Shown piece after piece: positions 10,070 through 19,262 of a stretch of DNA of 64,000 bases (position 1 is the first letter of the stretch; every line of letters begins with the position of its first letter). The notes below the pieces were generated by a model that was not told the DNA's origin, ran no database searches, and saw only the letters and a program-made list of their open reading frames with translations. This stretch comes from Thermoguttaceae bacterium (GTDB taxonomy: Bacteria; Planctomycetota; Planctomycetia; Pirellulales; Thermoguttaceae): contig JANXBW010000028.1 of NCBI GenBank assembly GCA_025060325.1, positions 1 through 64,000 on the forward strand, given 5' to 3'. The translations under genes and the position numbers were made by a program.

Positions 10070-11623
10070 TTGAAGAGTGCACCGGAAAACGGAAGGATTA
10101 AGTTCGCACGGCACGAACACAGAGCCCGACAACATCTACGTCGGCCCGAGCCGAAAATGAGCCACAAAGAAACTAAGCGGCAACCGGCGACAGGCAGCGC
10201 CGAAAACCTTTCGCAAATGAGCCTGGGCGAAGGACCCGGCCATCCCAAACCCCGGGGAAGCTTTAGCATCATCTCCCTAGGGTGTCCGAAGAATTTAGTT
10301 GACTCCGAGCAAATCGGGGCGCAACTAACCGCGGCGGGCTTGCGGTTTACTCCGAAGCTTGAAGGCGCAGACCTCATCGTCGTCAACACGTGCGGTTTCC
10401 TCGCAGCGGCGCGCGAGGAATCTCTCCGCGCCATTCACGAGGCCGTCGACCTCAAACGTCGAGGATTCGCCCGGGCAGTCATCGTGACCGGTTGCTTAAG
10501 TCAGTGGGAGGGGGAAAAGCTACTTGAGCTTTGCCCTGGGGTAGACCAAGTCGTCGGTGTTTGGGGCGAGCCAAAGCTCGGAGAATTGGCCACTGCCATT
10601 TTGACAACTGGCCGACCTGCCGATGGCCGGGCCTACTTGCCTTTGGAACCAACCGCTCAAACGAGCCAATCGCAGACCGCCGAACCATTTCCGCCCCGCC
10701 TTCGCCTCACATTGCCACATGTTGCTTATCTCAAAATTGCGGAGGGCTGCGACCGGTTTTGCACTTTTTGCACCATCCCCAAGATTCGCGGGCATTACCG
10801 GAGCCGTCCCCTCGACTCCTTGGTGGCTGAAGCACAAGCATTGGCGGCTTCAGGGGTCCGCGAGCTAATCCTTGTGGCACAAGATACCACGTATTATGGC
10901 GTGGATATCATCGGACGACCGTTGTTAGCGGAGCTGCTCAAACGCTTGGACCGAATTGAGGGCCTGTTGTGGATTCGGCTTCTTTACCTTTATCCCACCC
11001 ACGTAACGGAGGAGCTCGTTCACACCGTTGCCAACTGCAAGCGGGTCATCCCCTATCTGGACCTGCCGCTCCAGCATATCAACGATAAAATCCTGCGGCG
11101 AATGAACCGGCAGGTAAGTCGGGAGGAGATTGAAAGGCTCCTTGCGCACCTCCGGGAAAGCCTCCCCGGGTTGGTTCTTAGAACAACTTTCCTGACTGGC
11201 TTTCCAGGCGAGACGGAGGCAGAATTTGCTGAGCTATGCGAGTTCGTTCGTCAACAGCGGTTTGAACATTTAGGAGTCTTCGCTTATTCGCCCGAACCAA
11301 ATACTCCGGCTTTAAAACTTGAAGACCAAGTTCCCGAAGCTGAGCGGAAGAGGCGGGCCGAGCGCCTGATGGCTATCCAGCAGGAAATTGCTTTCGCCTG
11401 GCTTGAGTCCCAAATCGGTTCAACAGTCGAGGTATTGATAGATCTCCGCGTGCCGGGCGAGAAAGACGCCTTTGTGGGACGCACATACGCCCAAGCCCCG
11501 GAAATCGATGGGGTCGTCTATGTCACTGGCCGGGGCCTCCGGCCGGGGATGATAGTCCCGTGCGAGTTAGTGGCCCGCCATGGATATGACCTGGTGGCCG
11601 CGGCAGTGGGCAAGCCGCGTTAG
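10070..11623 (+). CDS. rimO: Ribosomal protein S12 methylthiotransferase RimO
   Basis: A radical-SAM enzyme that methylthiolates an aspartate of ribosomal protein S12. The N-terminal MTTase domain has its three cluster cysteines in SLGCPKN, VNTCGF and TGCLSQ. The radical-SAM CxxxCxxC lies in EGCDRFCTFCTIPKIRG, followed by YLYPTHV and PYLDLPLQH. A TRAM-like segment closes the protein. As written it is 517 aa from a TTG with AGGAA upstream. Family members are about 430-480 aa, and ATG codons at 10157 and 10217 are plausible alternatives, because the first ~65 residues have no family counterpart. CDS identity is firm; the start is not. Confidence 0.92.
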   Translation: MKSAPENGRIKFARHEHRARQHLRRPEPKMSHKETKRQPATGSAENLSQMSLGEGPGHPKPRGSFSIISLGCPKNLVDSEQIGAQLTAAGLRFTPKLEGADLIVVNTCGFLAAAREESLRAIHEAVDLKRRGFARAVIVTGCLSQWEGEKLLELCPGVDQVVGVWGEPKLGELATAILTTGRPADGRAYLPLEPTAQTSQSQTAEPFPPRLRLTLPHVAYLKIAEGCDRFCTFCTIPKIRGHYRSRPLDSLVAEAQALAASGVRELILVAQDTTYYGVDIIGRPLLAELLKRLDRIEGLLWIRLLYLYPTHVTEELVHTVANCKRVIPYLDLPLQHINDKILRRMNRQVSREEIERLLAHLRESLPGLVLRTTFLTGFPGETEAEFAELCEFVRQQRFEHLGVFAYSPEPNTPALKLEDQVPEAERKRRAERLMAIQQEIAFAWLESQIGSTVEVLIDLRVPGEKDAFVGRTYAQAPEIDGVVYVTGRGLRPGMIVPCELVARHGYDLVAAAVGKPR

Positions 11624-11807
11624 GAAGCTGGTAAATCAACTAAAATTCTCGGCAGCCAAGCGTAGACAATTAGCACGGACAAATCATGACGCTTGCCCGG
11701 TCCTTATCCCTGCAAACAAGGCTTATTGAAAGCCTAAAAATGGGCAGATCGTGCACGGCGGGCTGGGAATCCACCGAAGGCTCACAAAGAACCAGTCGGA
11801 GTTTTTC

Positions 11808-12437
11808 ATGTCATCGATAAGTCTTCCCCGACTAGCGAATTTAGGACTACCTAATTGGATCACATTAGGGCGACTGGTGTTGGCCCTTGTGCTCTTTGTT
11901 GTGCTTTCACTACCGGTCGACGGGCGCTACACGGCCGGCTTTGTCATTTTTTTGCTTGCCGTGGGCAGCGATTGGATTGACGGTTATGTCGCCCGCCGGT
12001 TTGGGCTTACCTCGTCCCTCGGACGAGTGTTGGATCCGTTTGTTGATAAAATCTTAATATGTGGGACATTGGTTTTTCTCGTGGCTGAGCCTGTGTTTCG
12101 GCATCGAGCTGAGCTTCTTCAGCCGTGGATGGTTGTGCTTGTGATTCTGCGGGAACTCCTTGTGACAGCCATGCGTGGTTGGGCGGAAGAGCGAGGACAA
12201 GACTTTTCGGCGCAGCTTGCGGGTAAGACGAAAATGGTGATTCAAAGCGTCGCCTGTGCCGCCGGGCTCCTGTTTGTCGCTTGGCATACAAAGAGTGGCG
12301 AGACGCCCTTTTGGCTTGGGCTTACTTTGGCGACGTCGGTTTGGCTCATGGTCGTCGTGACGGTCTACTCCGCCTGGGTTTATGCCGTCAAAGCGGCAGT
12401 AGCGGAGACAGGTCGCGAGAGAGCCGCGCAAAACTGA
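11808..12437 (+). CDS. pgsA: CDP-alcohol phosphatidyltransferase, probably PgsA
   Basis: A 209-aa multi-pass membrane enzyme with the CDP-alcohol phosphotransferase signature DGYVARR...GRVLDPFVDK (residues ~62-85, Asp residues of the two-metal site all present). It starts NLGLPNWITLGRLVLALV, the N-terminus typical of phosphatidylglycerophosphate synthases, which make PGP from CDP-diacylglycerol and glycerol 3-phosphate. About five hydrophobic segments are visible. The ATG at 11808 is chosen because GGAG precedes it and the family N-terminus begins there. It is followed 120 bp later by a CPBP membrane protease. Another CDP-alcohol substrate cannot be excluded. Confidence 0.88.
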   Translation: MSSISLPRLANLGLPNWITLGRLVLALVLFVVLSLPVDGRYTAGFVIFLLAVGSDWIDGYVARRFGLTSSLGRVLDPFVDKILICGTLVFLVAEPVFRHRAELLQPWMVVLVILRELLVTAMRGWAEERGQDFSAQLAGKTKMVIQSVACAAGLLFVAWHTKSGETPFWLGLTLATSVWLMVVVTVYSAWVYAVKAAVAETGRERAAQN

Positions 12438-12557
12438 TGAGGGGCGCCTCCGGCCATTCCAAAAAAGCCGCCCACAGGGTATAGCCCAAATAGACGTCCC
12501 GGAAGAGAAACTTATTGGCTTACCCTGATTATCTCCCATTTAACGGTGTCTGTCTAA

Positions 12558-13535
12558 ATGACAAGACTTCCCGGTGGTGAACTATTGGGAACAGCGGTGA
12601 TTGCACTTTTGCTCGGTGCCAGTCTTCTCATCTGGGTAACGATCTTGGCTCGGTGGATTGGCAGATTGCCCGTCCTCCCGTACCAGCCACGACTAATAGC
12701 CCGCTGGACCGGAAAAGAAGTGCTGGCTGTTTTCCTCCTTTTTCACTGGTCATTCCTTTTCAACTTCGTTTTCCAGATTTTGGAAATTGTCACACCGGAG
12801 GACCCAGCGAGCAGCGTAACCGCGACATCGGCCGAGGAAGAGCCAGTCCCCGAGTCCAACGGACAGAAAGATATTCAGGAGAAGGACATCCTCCACCCGG
12901 TGATAATCCTTCTTCAATCTGATCCAAGCCCATCAACCTTATTAATTTGCTCGTTTTTGGTGGTGGTCCTTGCGCCTGTGGCCGAAGAGTTTGTCTTCCG
13001 TATGGTCCTCTTGGGCTACGCATTGCAAAAAGAGAAGTATTGGCGGATTAGCCGAACAAAACCCCTGAATCTACCGCGCGGTGGGCTTTCCGTCCTGATT
13101 GTCTCGCTGTGGTTTGCGTTTCTGCATGGCCGAGTCAGTGGCGAAGGACCGCCACATCAGAAAGCTATTTGGGGGGGACTGATCCTCACCGGGGCGCTTG
13201 CGTTGGTAACCATTGTCTTAGTGTTTTCCATTGCCGCCTCCAAAGGAGGATCATTTTGGCAGAATCTGGGGGTTTTGCCCCAGAAACTGCTCTCAGACCT
13301 TTGGCTTGGAACGTTGGGCTTCTTGGCGGTGTCGCCGCCGTTATGGGTGGTCCAAGCACAACTAGTACCGATATTTGCCAAGTGGGGTATTGCCCCCGAT
13401 CCGATCCCCATTTTCCTGTTGGCGCTTGCTTTGGGGACCCTCACCGCAACGACGGGGCGAATTGTGCCTGCAATCATGCTCCACGTATGGCACAACTTTT
13501 CAAGCTTACTGATAGCGTTGCTGAGCGACATGTAA
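12558..13535 (+). CDS. CPBP-family intramembrane metalloprotease
   Basis: A 325-aa polytopic membrane protein with the three CPBP/Abi (Rce1-like) motifs: APVAEEFVFRMVL (the EExxxR motif, residues ~140-150), WFAFLHG (~190) and HVWHNFSSLL near the C-terminus. In Rce1 these residues form the glutamate/histidine catalytic site. About seven hydrophobic segments are seen. A hydrophilic loop (~80-115, rich in Glu) precedes the core. Substrates are unknown; bacterial members process prenylated or other membrane peptides or mediate bacteriocin immunity. It lies 120 bp downstream of pgsA on the same strand. Confidence 0.85.
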   Translation: MTRLPGGELLGTAVIALLLGASLLIWVTILARWIGRLPVLPYQPRLIARWTGKEVLAVFLLFHWSFLFNFVFQILEIVTPEDPASSVTATSAEEEPVPESNGQKDIQEKDILHPVIILLQSDPSPSTLLICSFLVVVLAPVAEEFVFRMVLLGYALQKEKYWRISRTKPLNLPRGGLSVLIVSLWFAFLHGRVSGEGPPHQKAIWGGLILTGALALVTIVLVFSIAASKGGSFWQNLGVLPQKLLSDLWLGTLGFLAVSPPLWVVQAQLVPIFAKWGIAPDPIPIFLLALALGTLTATTGRIVPAIMLHVWHNFSSLLIALLSDM

Positions 13536-14666
13536 GCCGCACCAGCTTGGTGCCCTGTGCTGAGTTGGACCTCCGCGGGAATTTGTAATACAAGCGGTCA
13601 CCGATCGGCCAAGGCGGGTAGCAGGCCAGGTGGAACCGTAGGGTTAGTATCCACATCGTTTTCCAGAGAGGCCAAGCTCGCTTGATTCCCCGCCGCCTCG
13701 AAGGTCGGGAGAACCTCTAGGGGTTTTTCAAAGGATTTCCCTCCCACCTCCCCCTCGGTAAGGGTCCCTTTGGCATACAAGTTGATCTAACGCGGCCGAA
13801 GCATGCTGCCGTAAGCGCCACAGACTGCAACTTAGGTCGCTGAGCACACTCAGGACGCTTGCGCAAATTCCCTACGATTTGACTTGTCTCCTCAGAATCC
13901 CACCGCCAGTCTCTTGGTGGCGGCCGCTAAAGCACATTTCTTGTCGCTTTAAGCCCCCAAACCTGCTAATCGCCGAGCGTTCGTAGAAATTGGGCGACTG
14001 CACCGATTTGTCTCCAGGCACCCCCAAACAGGCCGATGCTAAATAACTCCACACGGGAGGGATAGCGCAAGCATCTGAACACGATCTTTCCAAATAAAAA
14101 GGTCTGGCCCCTCTCTATGGGTTCTACCAGCAAGCTGTCTGGCGCCACAGTTCCGTTGTGGAGCTATTTTGGGTTCTCCACTTCTTGTCCACCGCGGCCA
14201 GCACCAGGTTGGAGACCACCCCCGAAACTGATGCAAGCACAACATGTTGTGCTAGCAGTGGCCCTGATTAGAAAATATGGCCATCGCTTGAGATAGAACT
14301 CCGGCGCGGTAAACTTTGCGGCATCTTGCTTCCGACCGGTGGGAGAAAGCCCTAGCGGCAACGGAGGTTGCTGAAACGGACTAATGGATTTGTGATGGAG
14401 GGCCAACACCCACGCGTCCAATCCCGAAGTAGCTCGCCGTACACGCCGGGGAAGGCGAAGGCCGTGCGGTGCATATCTTCTCTGATAGCCCCGGCATAAA
14501 AACTTTGCGGCAAAAAACCGATTCCCCTGGTAGAACCGTGCTTCGCGGTAAGTGTACGCATGTACACATCGCGCGTGGGATGGGCGGACCAGGCCACGTT
14601 TCGGCATGGCCTCCCTGTCGCTGGGCCAGACGCAGGAGCATTTAGCATCGCGGAAGGAGGTCGCTC
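13536..14666. other. 1.1-kb gap without a convincing gene
   Basis: No frame shows family motifs. A minus-strand open frame runs through 14352-14640 and into the next gene in antisense; its sequence is not recognisable. Immediately upstream of 14667 lies AAGGAGG for the next gene. A GCACCA/TGGTGC hairpin follows the CPBP stop but lacks a U-run. Confidence 0.35.
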
Positions 14667-15413
14667 ATGCGGTCGAAACCGGTCATCGGCATCAACACGG
14701 ACTACGTCTCCGGCCCTCGTCCTCGCCTGAGCTACTGCGCTCTTTGGGCAGGCTACTTTGACTGTGTTCATCAGGCAGGGGCTGTGCCGATCATCTTTCC
14801 TCCTATCCCTGATCTTGCTGCCATCCACCAGATGCTCGACCGCGTCGACGGTGTGGTGCTTATTGGCGGCGGTGACCTTGACCCGCTCCGCGACGGTTGC
14901 CACCGCCACCATCGCCTAAAGCTCCTCGATCCCCGGCGAGAAGACTTCGACCGGATGCTCGCCCGAGCACTAGCACAGCGCCACATCCCCGTCTTCGGCA
15001 TCGGAGCCGGCATGCAGCTTCTCAACGTCTCTCAAGGCGGAAAACTCATGTTGCACATTCCCGACGACAAGGACGATGCCCTGCCCCATTGGGATTCATC
15101 CGATCCCAACCATCGGCATGGGCTCCGCGTCCTGCCAGATTCCCTCCTTGGCCGTGTTTACGGCGAAAGCGAAATCCGGGTTAACTCAATGCATCACATG
15201 GCTGTGGACGAAGTTGCCCCGGGCTTCCGCGCCACTGCTTTTGCACCGGATGGACTCATCGAGGCTATCGAGAGCACCTCGCCCGACTGGTTTGCGATCG
15301 GCACCCAATTTCATCCTGAGGCTGATAGCGCCTCCGCCCTCGACTTTCGCATCTTCGAGGAGTTTGTAGACGCAGTAAAGCGCCGAAGCGTGTCCGTTCG
15401 CTTGGCGGCCTAA
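14667..15413 (+). CDS. C26-like (gamma-glutamyl-GABA hydrolase family) protein with altered nucleophile site
   Basis: A 248-aa class I glutamine-amidotransferase-fold protein of the PuuD/C26 group: KPVIGINTDYV at the start, GVVLIGGGDLDP (~70), IPVFGIGAGMQLLNVSQGG (~108-125), VNSMHHMAVDEVAPGFRATA and IGTQFHPE (~213-218). Active members carry GICRGMQ, where the cysteine is the nucleophile. Here the cysteine position is Gly113 and the next residue is Ala. His216 and Glu218 of the triad remain. So it may be catalytically dead or use another mechanism. A perfect AAGGAGG precedes the ATG, which argues that the gene is expressed. It stands alone between two large gaps. Confidence 0.8.
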   Translation: MRSKPVIGINTDYVSGPRPRLSYCALWAGYFDCVHQAGAVPIIFPPIPDLAAIHQMLDRVDGVVLIGGGDLDPLRDGCHRHHRLKLLDPRREDFDRMLARALAQRHIPVFGIGAGMQLLNVSQGGKLMLHIPDDKDDALPHWDSSDPNHRHGLRVLPDSLLGRVYGESEIRVNSMHHMAVDEVAPGFRATAFAPDGLIEAIESTSPDWFAIGTQFHPEADSASALDFRIFEEFVDAVKRRSVSVRLAA

Positions 15414-16208
15414 AGCGGCAGCGCCAGCGATCTTCCGTCTTGAAATATTCGGCTGCGTTGATGTCGTCTCCCGCGACCCGTCCTCAAAGGCGGCAAGGAA
15501 GGCCCGTGCGGTTGCTGTCGGGGAATATCCCCACATTCTGACCAGCAGACCGGTTTCCTTAGCCCTCGAAAGCAACCACCTAAAACCAAGAAAAGTCTCT
15601 ACCGAACCGAGGTTTCTTTGGGCCGGCCAAAGCGACGGTAAGGGCCGCGGGGAACACATGTGCTATTTAACAACACTTGCCCTGGCGGTTTGCAGCAATC
15701 CGGCCACCAGTTACGAGGGTCCGCAGCGCTCTTGCGCCGGGTGTGAGTGGCCCACTTTGAAAGGCAAGTACGAAGTTCGGTATCACTTCCCAACTCGCAC
15801 GTTCACCCAAACTGCCAGCCTCACCGCCGAATTGAAAATGCGCCCCCTTTGATTGCGCTTGGCGAGCCCGGCGGGCACTCCGTCAACCAAATAAAGCCAG
15901 CCAAATAGGTAAAGATCGCCTGAGGGGCAACGAGAAGAGTTTGGCGTGGCCAAATTCTCTGGATCAATCGTAAGTAAACCACGCCCGGCAGGCTATTAAT
16001 CTTCGCGCATGATTTGGGGCCGCGCGATAGCAAGGCGCGACGGGCGGTCCCCGAAACAGGCATCGCTATGTCGGAAAAGCCGGCTTCCGGGCGTAAGAAG
16101 CTAGCCTGCTGTTTATGATCTCAAGGGCGACCCGCCATTGGCCGCACTAACGCGCACACCGCGCAGGGAGTCAAACGGGGGTTGCAGAAACGCATCCCGC
16201 ACAATGGC
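15414..16208. other. 0.8-kb gap between convergent genes
   Basis: It lies between the convergent C26-like gene and the PQQ-type propeller gene. No reading frame with protein character, no RNA gene and no clear terminator was recognised. Confidence 0.35.
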
Positions 16209-17705
16209 TTATTTCGCTTGGACAGGCAGAGTGGGCACGGCCAAAAGGCGAGAATACGTGCGAACGAAAACATTGTCCCTTGCAATAGCCGGCGTCGCAT
16301 GAGTTCCTTCCGCCAAATTAAATCTCGAAAGGACCTCAAACCTGCGTGCTGCGCGTAGAATCACCACCTCGCCCTGGCGAGAGATGTTGAAAATTTGGTC
16401 CCCGGTGCGAACCGGTGACGCAAAATACTGTCCACCTAACCGCTCTTTCCACAAAACGGCCATCTGCTTTAACTCCACACAGCTTACCACGCCCCTATCG
16501 GACCAGAGAAACACAAGGTCACCCGCTGCGACCGGTGTCGGAACGTAAGGTATGTCTTGGGCAAGCTCAAGCACTTTAGTTGGTTGCTGCCCTACCTCTG
16601 CCGGATAGCGGACGACCACAAGTTGTCGGCCGACGCCGCCCTCGCCTGATGATGCAAAGATAAACCGATCTGCCACAAACGGAGAGGCAACGACCCGGAA
16701 GCGGAAGACCGGCAGCTCCCAGACGGGTTTTCCCGTGTGCAGATCAAGCACGCTTATCCCGTGTGCCCAACTTGTCAACACAATTTGCGGTTCCCGCCCT
16801 GCGGGGGCAAGCACCGCGGGGGTGCTGTAGGCCGTCTTTTCCGACCGCCGTGGAGTCCGCCATACTAGTTGCCCGGTGCTGGCCTCCAAAGCAACGACAC
16901 AACTCTCCCCGTCTTGCTCATTGGGCAAAATAACAAGTCCATCGGCTACGATCGGGGAGGCCCCAAAACCATGTTCGGCCACGAAAGGCCCGAGCCTCTG
17001 CCGCCACAATTCGCGACCGGAGGTTCGGTCCAAAGCAACGACGACAAGCTCCTCCGGGTTGCCCCAGGCCCAGTAGATTCGCTTTTCGTCTACAGCTGGC
17101 GTTGACGAAGCATAGCAATTAAACGAGTGGACGCGGTGGGGCCGGGAGGGATAGCGCTTCTCCCAGACCAGGCTGCCATCCTCCGCTCGATAAGCCCGGA
17201 GGATCTGAGTGGCGTCCTCGGGCAAAGCCGAGGTAACGTAAACCAGATCGCCCCATACAATTGGCGAGGAATGGCCCACACCAGGTAAATCCACTTGCCA
17301 GCGGATGATCCCCCCGGTCCACTCAAGCGGCACGCGCACATCGTCGCGCTCGCCTCGGCCATTCGGTCCCCGGAAGCGCGGCCACGTGTCCCCCGGAGCG
17401 GCATCGACTTGCGGCTCACCCGCGCCGACCACCTCAAAGGGCACAAACCCCAAGCCAAGAATAATCAGAAACCACACAAGCCAGAACATGCACAAGCCCT
17501 GGGCACGAAAATCGTCCAACGTTCCGTGCGGAATGCGAGCACCTTTTCCCTTAACCATAAAGAGCATACACGCACCGGCCTTTTTCACAAGGGTTAGCAG
17601 CCTCTGGCAAGAACGCTTCCATTTGTTGGCCATCGCTGCCTGTTTCTCAGTCCCAAAGTCTGACCCTAACTGGGAGAGTTTTCGCACCCAGGGTAACTCC
17701 GCCAT
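16209..17705 (-). CDS. Membrane-anchored or exported PQQ-type beta-propeller protein
   Basis: A 498-aa protein with a hydrophobic segment at residues ~73-95 followed by a soluble propeller. Starting at GDTWPRFRGPNGRG, repeats of the PQQ/BamB type appear: GSLVWEKRYPS, SGRELWRQRLG, TGQLVWRTPR, TGKPVWELPV and MAVLWKERLGG, each ending in the W-containing blade motif. This opening, WPRFRGPNG, is common in planctomycete outer-membrane BamB-like proteins of unknown role. The first 70 residues are polar, so a downstream start (for instance ATG 17489, just before the hydrophobic segment) may be the real one. It lies 101 bp beyond the DUF2961 gene on the same strand and may be co-transcribed. Confidence 0.82.
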   Translation of the reverse strand: MAELPWVRKLSQLGSDFGTEKQAAMANKWKRSCQRLLTLVKKAGACMLFMVKGKGARIPHGTLDDFRAQGLCMFWLVWFLIILGLGFVPFEVVGAGEPQVDAAPGDTWPRFRGPNGRGERDDVRVPLEWTGGIIRWQVDLPGVGHSSPIVWGDLVYVTSALPEDATQILRAYRAEDGSLVWEKRYPSRPHRVHSFNCYASSTPAVDEKRIYWAWGNPEELVVVALDRTSGRELWRQRLGPFVAEHGFGASPIVADGLVILPNEQDGESCVVALEASTGQLVWRTPRRSEKTAYSTPAVLAPAGREPQIVLTSWAHGISVLDLHTGKPVWELPVFRFRVVASPFVADRFIFASSGEGGVGRQLVVVRYPAEVGQQPTKVLELAQDIPYVPTPVAAGDLVFLWSDRGVVSCVELKQMAVLWKERLGGQYFASPVRTGDQIFNISRQGEVVILRAARRFEVLSRFNLAEGTHATPAIARDNVFVRTYSRLLAVPTLPVQAK

Positions 17706-17806
17706 TTTTTCGGCAACTCACCGCTGGGAGCAACAAAACAAAATGGTTAGGGAAGCCCTCCTCGGCGTAAACAGCTTTGAGAAAAAAGCAGCGAGGCCGA
17801 AAATGA

Positions 17807-18922
17807 TTACTTGCTCTCCGGCCAAATGTCTTTGCACCGATCTTCAACTGACGGTAGCGGCGGAAGCGGTTCGCTGGGCACCGGCTCGTACCAGAAAGTG
17901 GCACAACACCAATCATCCTGGGTTTCAACTAGTCCGTTTTGCCAAGCAATTTGCTGAATGGTGATCCGCGCATATTGTTGCCACATAATTGGGTCGACAA
18001 TGTGCCAGCGGTACATCGAAACAAAGTTCTTTTCGGCCAGCGAACAGCCATTATAAAAGAACGGCGTCTGCTGAATGCCCCAGGCCAGTCCGACGTAATC
18101 CTCGCTGCCAGTGCCGCAGATGGTCGGCCATTCCTTATCTCCGTCCATGTAAACTTTTAACTCCCCCTCCCCCCACCAGCGCTCAGGGTGGAGATTACGA
18201 ACGCCGATGACCGTGCCCAAAAATCGGCCCTTCTGGTTCCGCTGGGGCAGGATCTCAAAGTCTACCTTCAGCGTGGTGGGATTTTCCCGGCGGAAAAGCA
18301 CATGGAGTCGCCCGACGTCCTCAGGGTGCTTATCGCCAAGCGTATACGTGATCTGGTAAAACAGAGGGACGGCCTTCTGGCCATCGTTGCGGAAGGTGAT
18401 CCGGGCTCTTTTCGTAAACGGCATAGGTATCCAAATGTTCCGCCCGCCGGTTGGGCCCACTGAGTGAACTGCCGAATGGTACGGCATGATCTTTCCATGG
18501 GCAAAGCCAAAGAAATCACCAATGGGGCACTCGATGCTAGGGTGCTCCTGCCCGTCCCACCATGCGCGGATGACGCACGCCCGCTGGGTTGTCGGGTCCT
18601 GAGCTGTCGTCATCCAGATGTGCCGAATCGTCCCAGGACCCTCAATGTCGCAAAGCTGGACCTCCTCGCCCGGGTTGATCGTCCGGGAAGGAGAACCCTT
18701 GCGGCCAGGACCGAGCCGACTGGCAGCCTTCCCTCCTTCGCCAGGTGCACCTGTCGGGTTTTCGAAGGAAATTGATCGGGATACGACCCCCGCGTCAAGC
18801 AGATACGGTCTGTGAATAAGGTCAACACTCTGCCCAAGAACAACTTGTGGACCAAGCCCACAGACAACTACGAAAGTAACGAGGTGAAGCAGACTTAAGG
18901 ACTTTAGTACAGCTTGCGGCAT
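17807..18922 (-). CDS. Exported DUF2961 / GH172-type protein
   Basis: A 371-aa protein with a signal peptide (MPQAVLKSLSLLHLVTFVVV ending near VLGQ). The DUF2961 core shows CDIEGPGTIRHIWMTT, IRAWWDGQEHPSIECPIGDFFG, GTGSEDYVGLAWG and YRWHIVDPIMW. DUF2961 is now glycoside hydrolase family 172, whose characterised members act on fructofuranosides or arabinofuranosides; the conserved SED and EGPG regions seen here contribute to the active site. The ATG at 18922 is chosen because AGGAGG lies 9 nt upstream and the signal peptide begins there; a 43-residue upstream extension is not coding-like. The substrate cannot be read from the sequence. Confidence 0.87.
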   Translation of the reverse strand: MPQAVLKSLSLLHLVTFVVVCGLGPQVVLGQSVDLIHRPYLLDAGVVSRSISFENPTGAPGEGGKAASRLGPGRKGSPSRTINPGEEVQLCDIEGPGTIRHIWMTTAQDPTTQRACVIRAWWDGQEHPSIECPIGDFFGFAHGKIMPYHSAVHSVGPTGGRNIWIPMPFTKRARITFRNDGQKAVPLFYQITYTLGDKHPEDVGRLHVLFRRENPTTLKVDFEILPQRNQKGRFLGTVIGVRNLHPERWWGEGELKVYMDGDKEWPTICGTGSEDYVGLAWGIQQTPFFYNGCSLAEKNFVSMYRWHIVDPIMWQQYARITIQQIAWQNGLVETQDDWCCATFWYEPVPSEPLPPLPSVEDRCKDIWPESK

Positions 18923-19262
18923 AGACAAGCCTCCTTCTGAGTTCGCCCAAGAACCAATCCGATGTGAAACTCTTTGCGCCCTGACAACGTACACTCCGTA
19001 ACGGAGGAACGTGAACTCACGGCTCACACATTGCGGCTGACATAATACCACCCCAGTTTATCGAAATCCAGGATAAGCCGTCGGGAATAACCGCTCCAAA
19101 TTCTGGGCGACATTCTCGGGAAAAGCAAATCGCCGACTCAGGAAGCTCAAGACCCCGACTGCCGTAGGTTGAGAGTCTGGTTCGAGGAGCTCTCCGATCC
19201 GAAACGCGGAGGCGCTAAAAGTACCAGAGCCGAGCAGCACGTTTACAGGCTCTTTGACAAGC

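Noticed and set aside
14352-14912. Minus-strand open frame of 186 codons
   Set aside because: Half of it is antisense to the well-supported C26-like gene, and the remaining part has no recognisable family and no ribosome-binding site.
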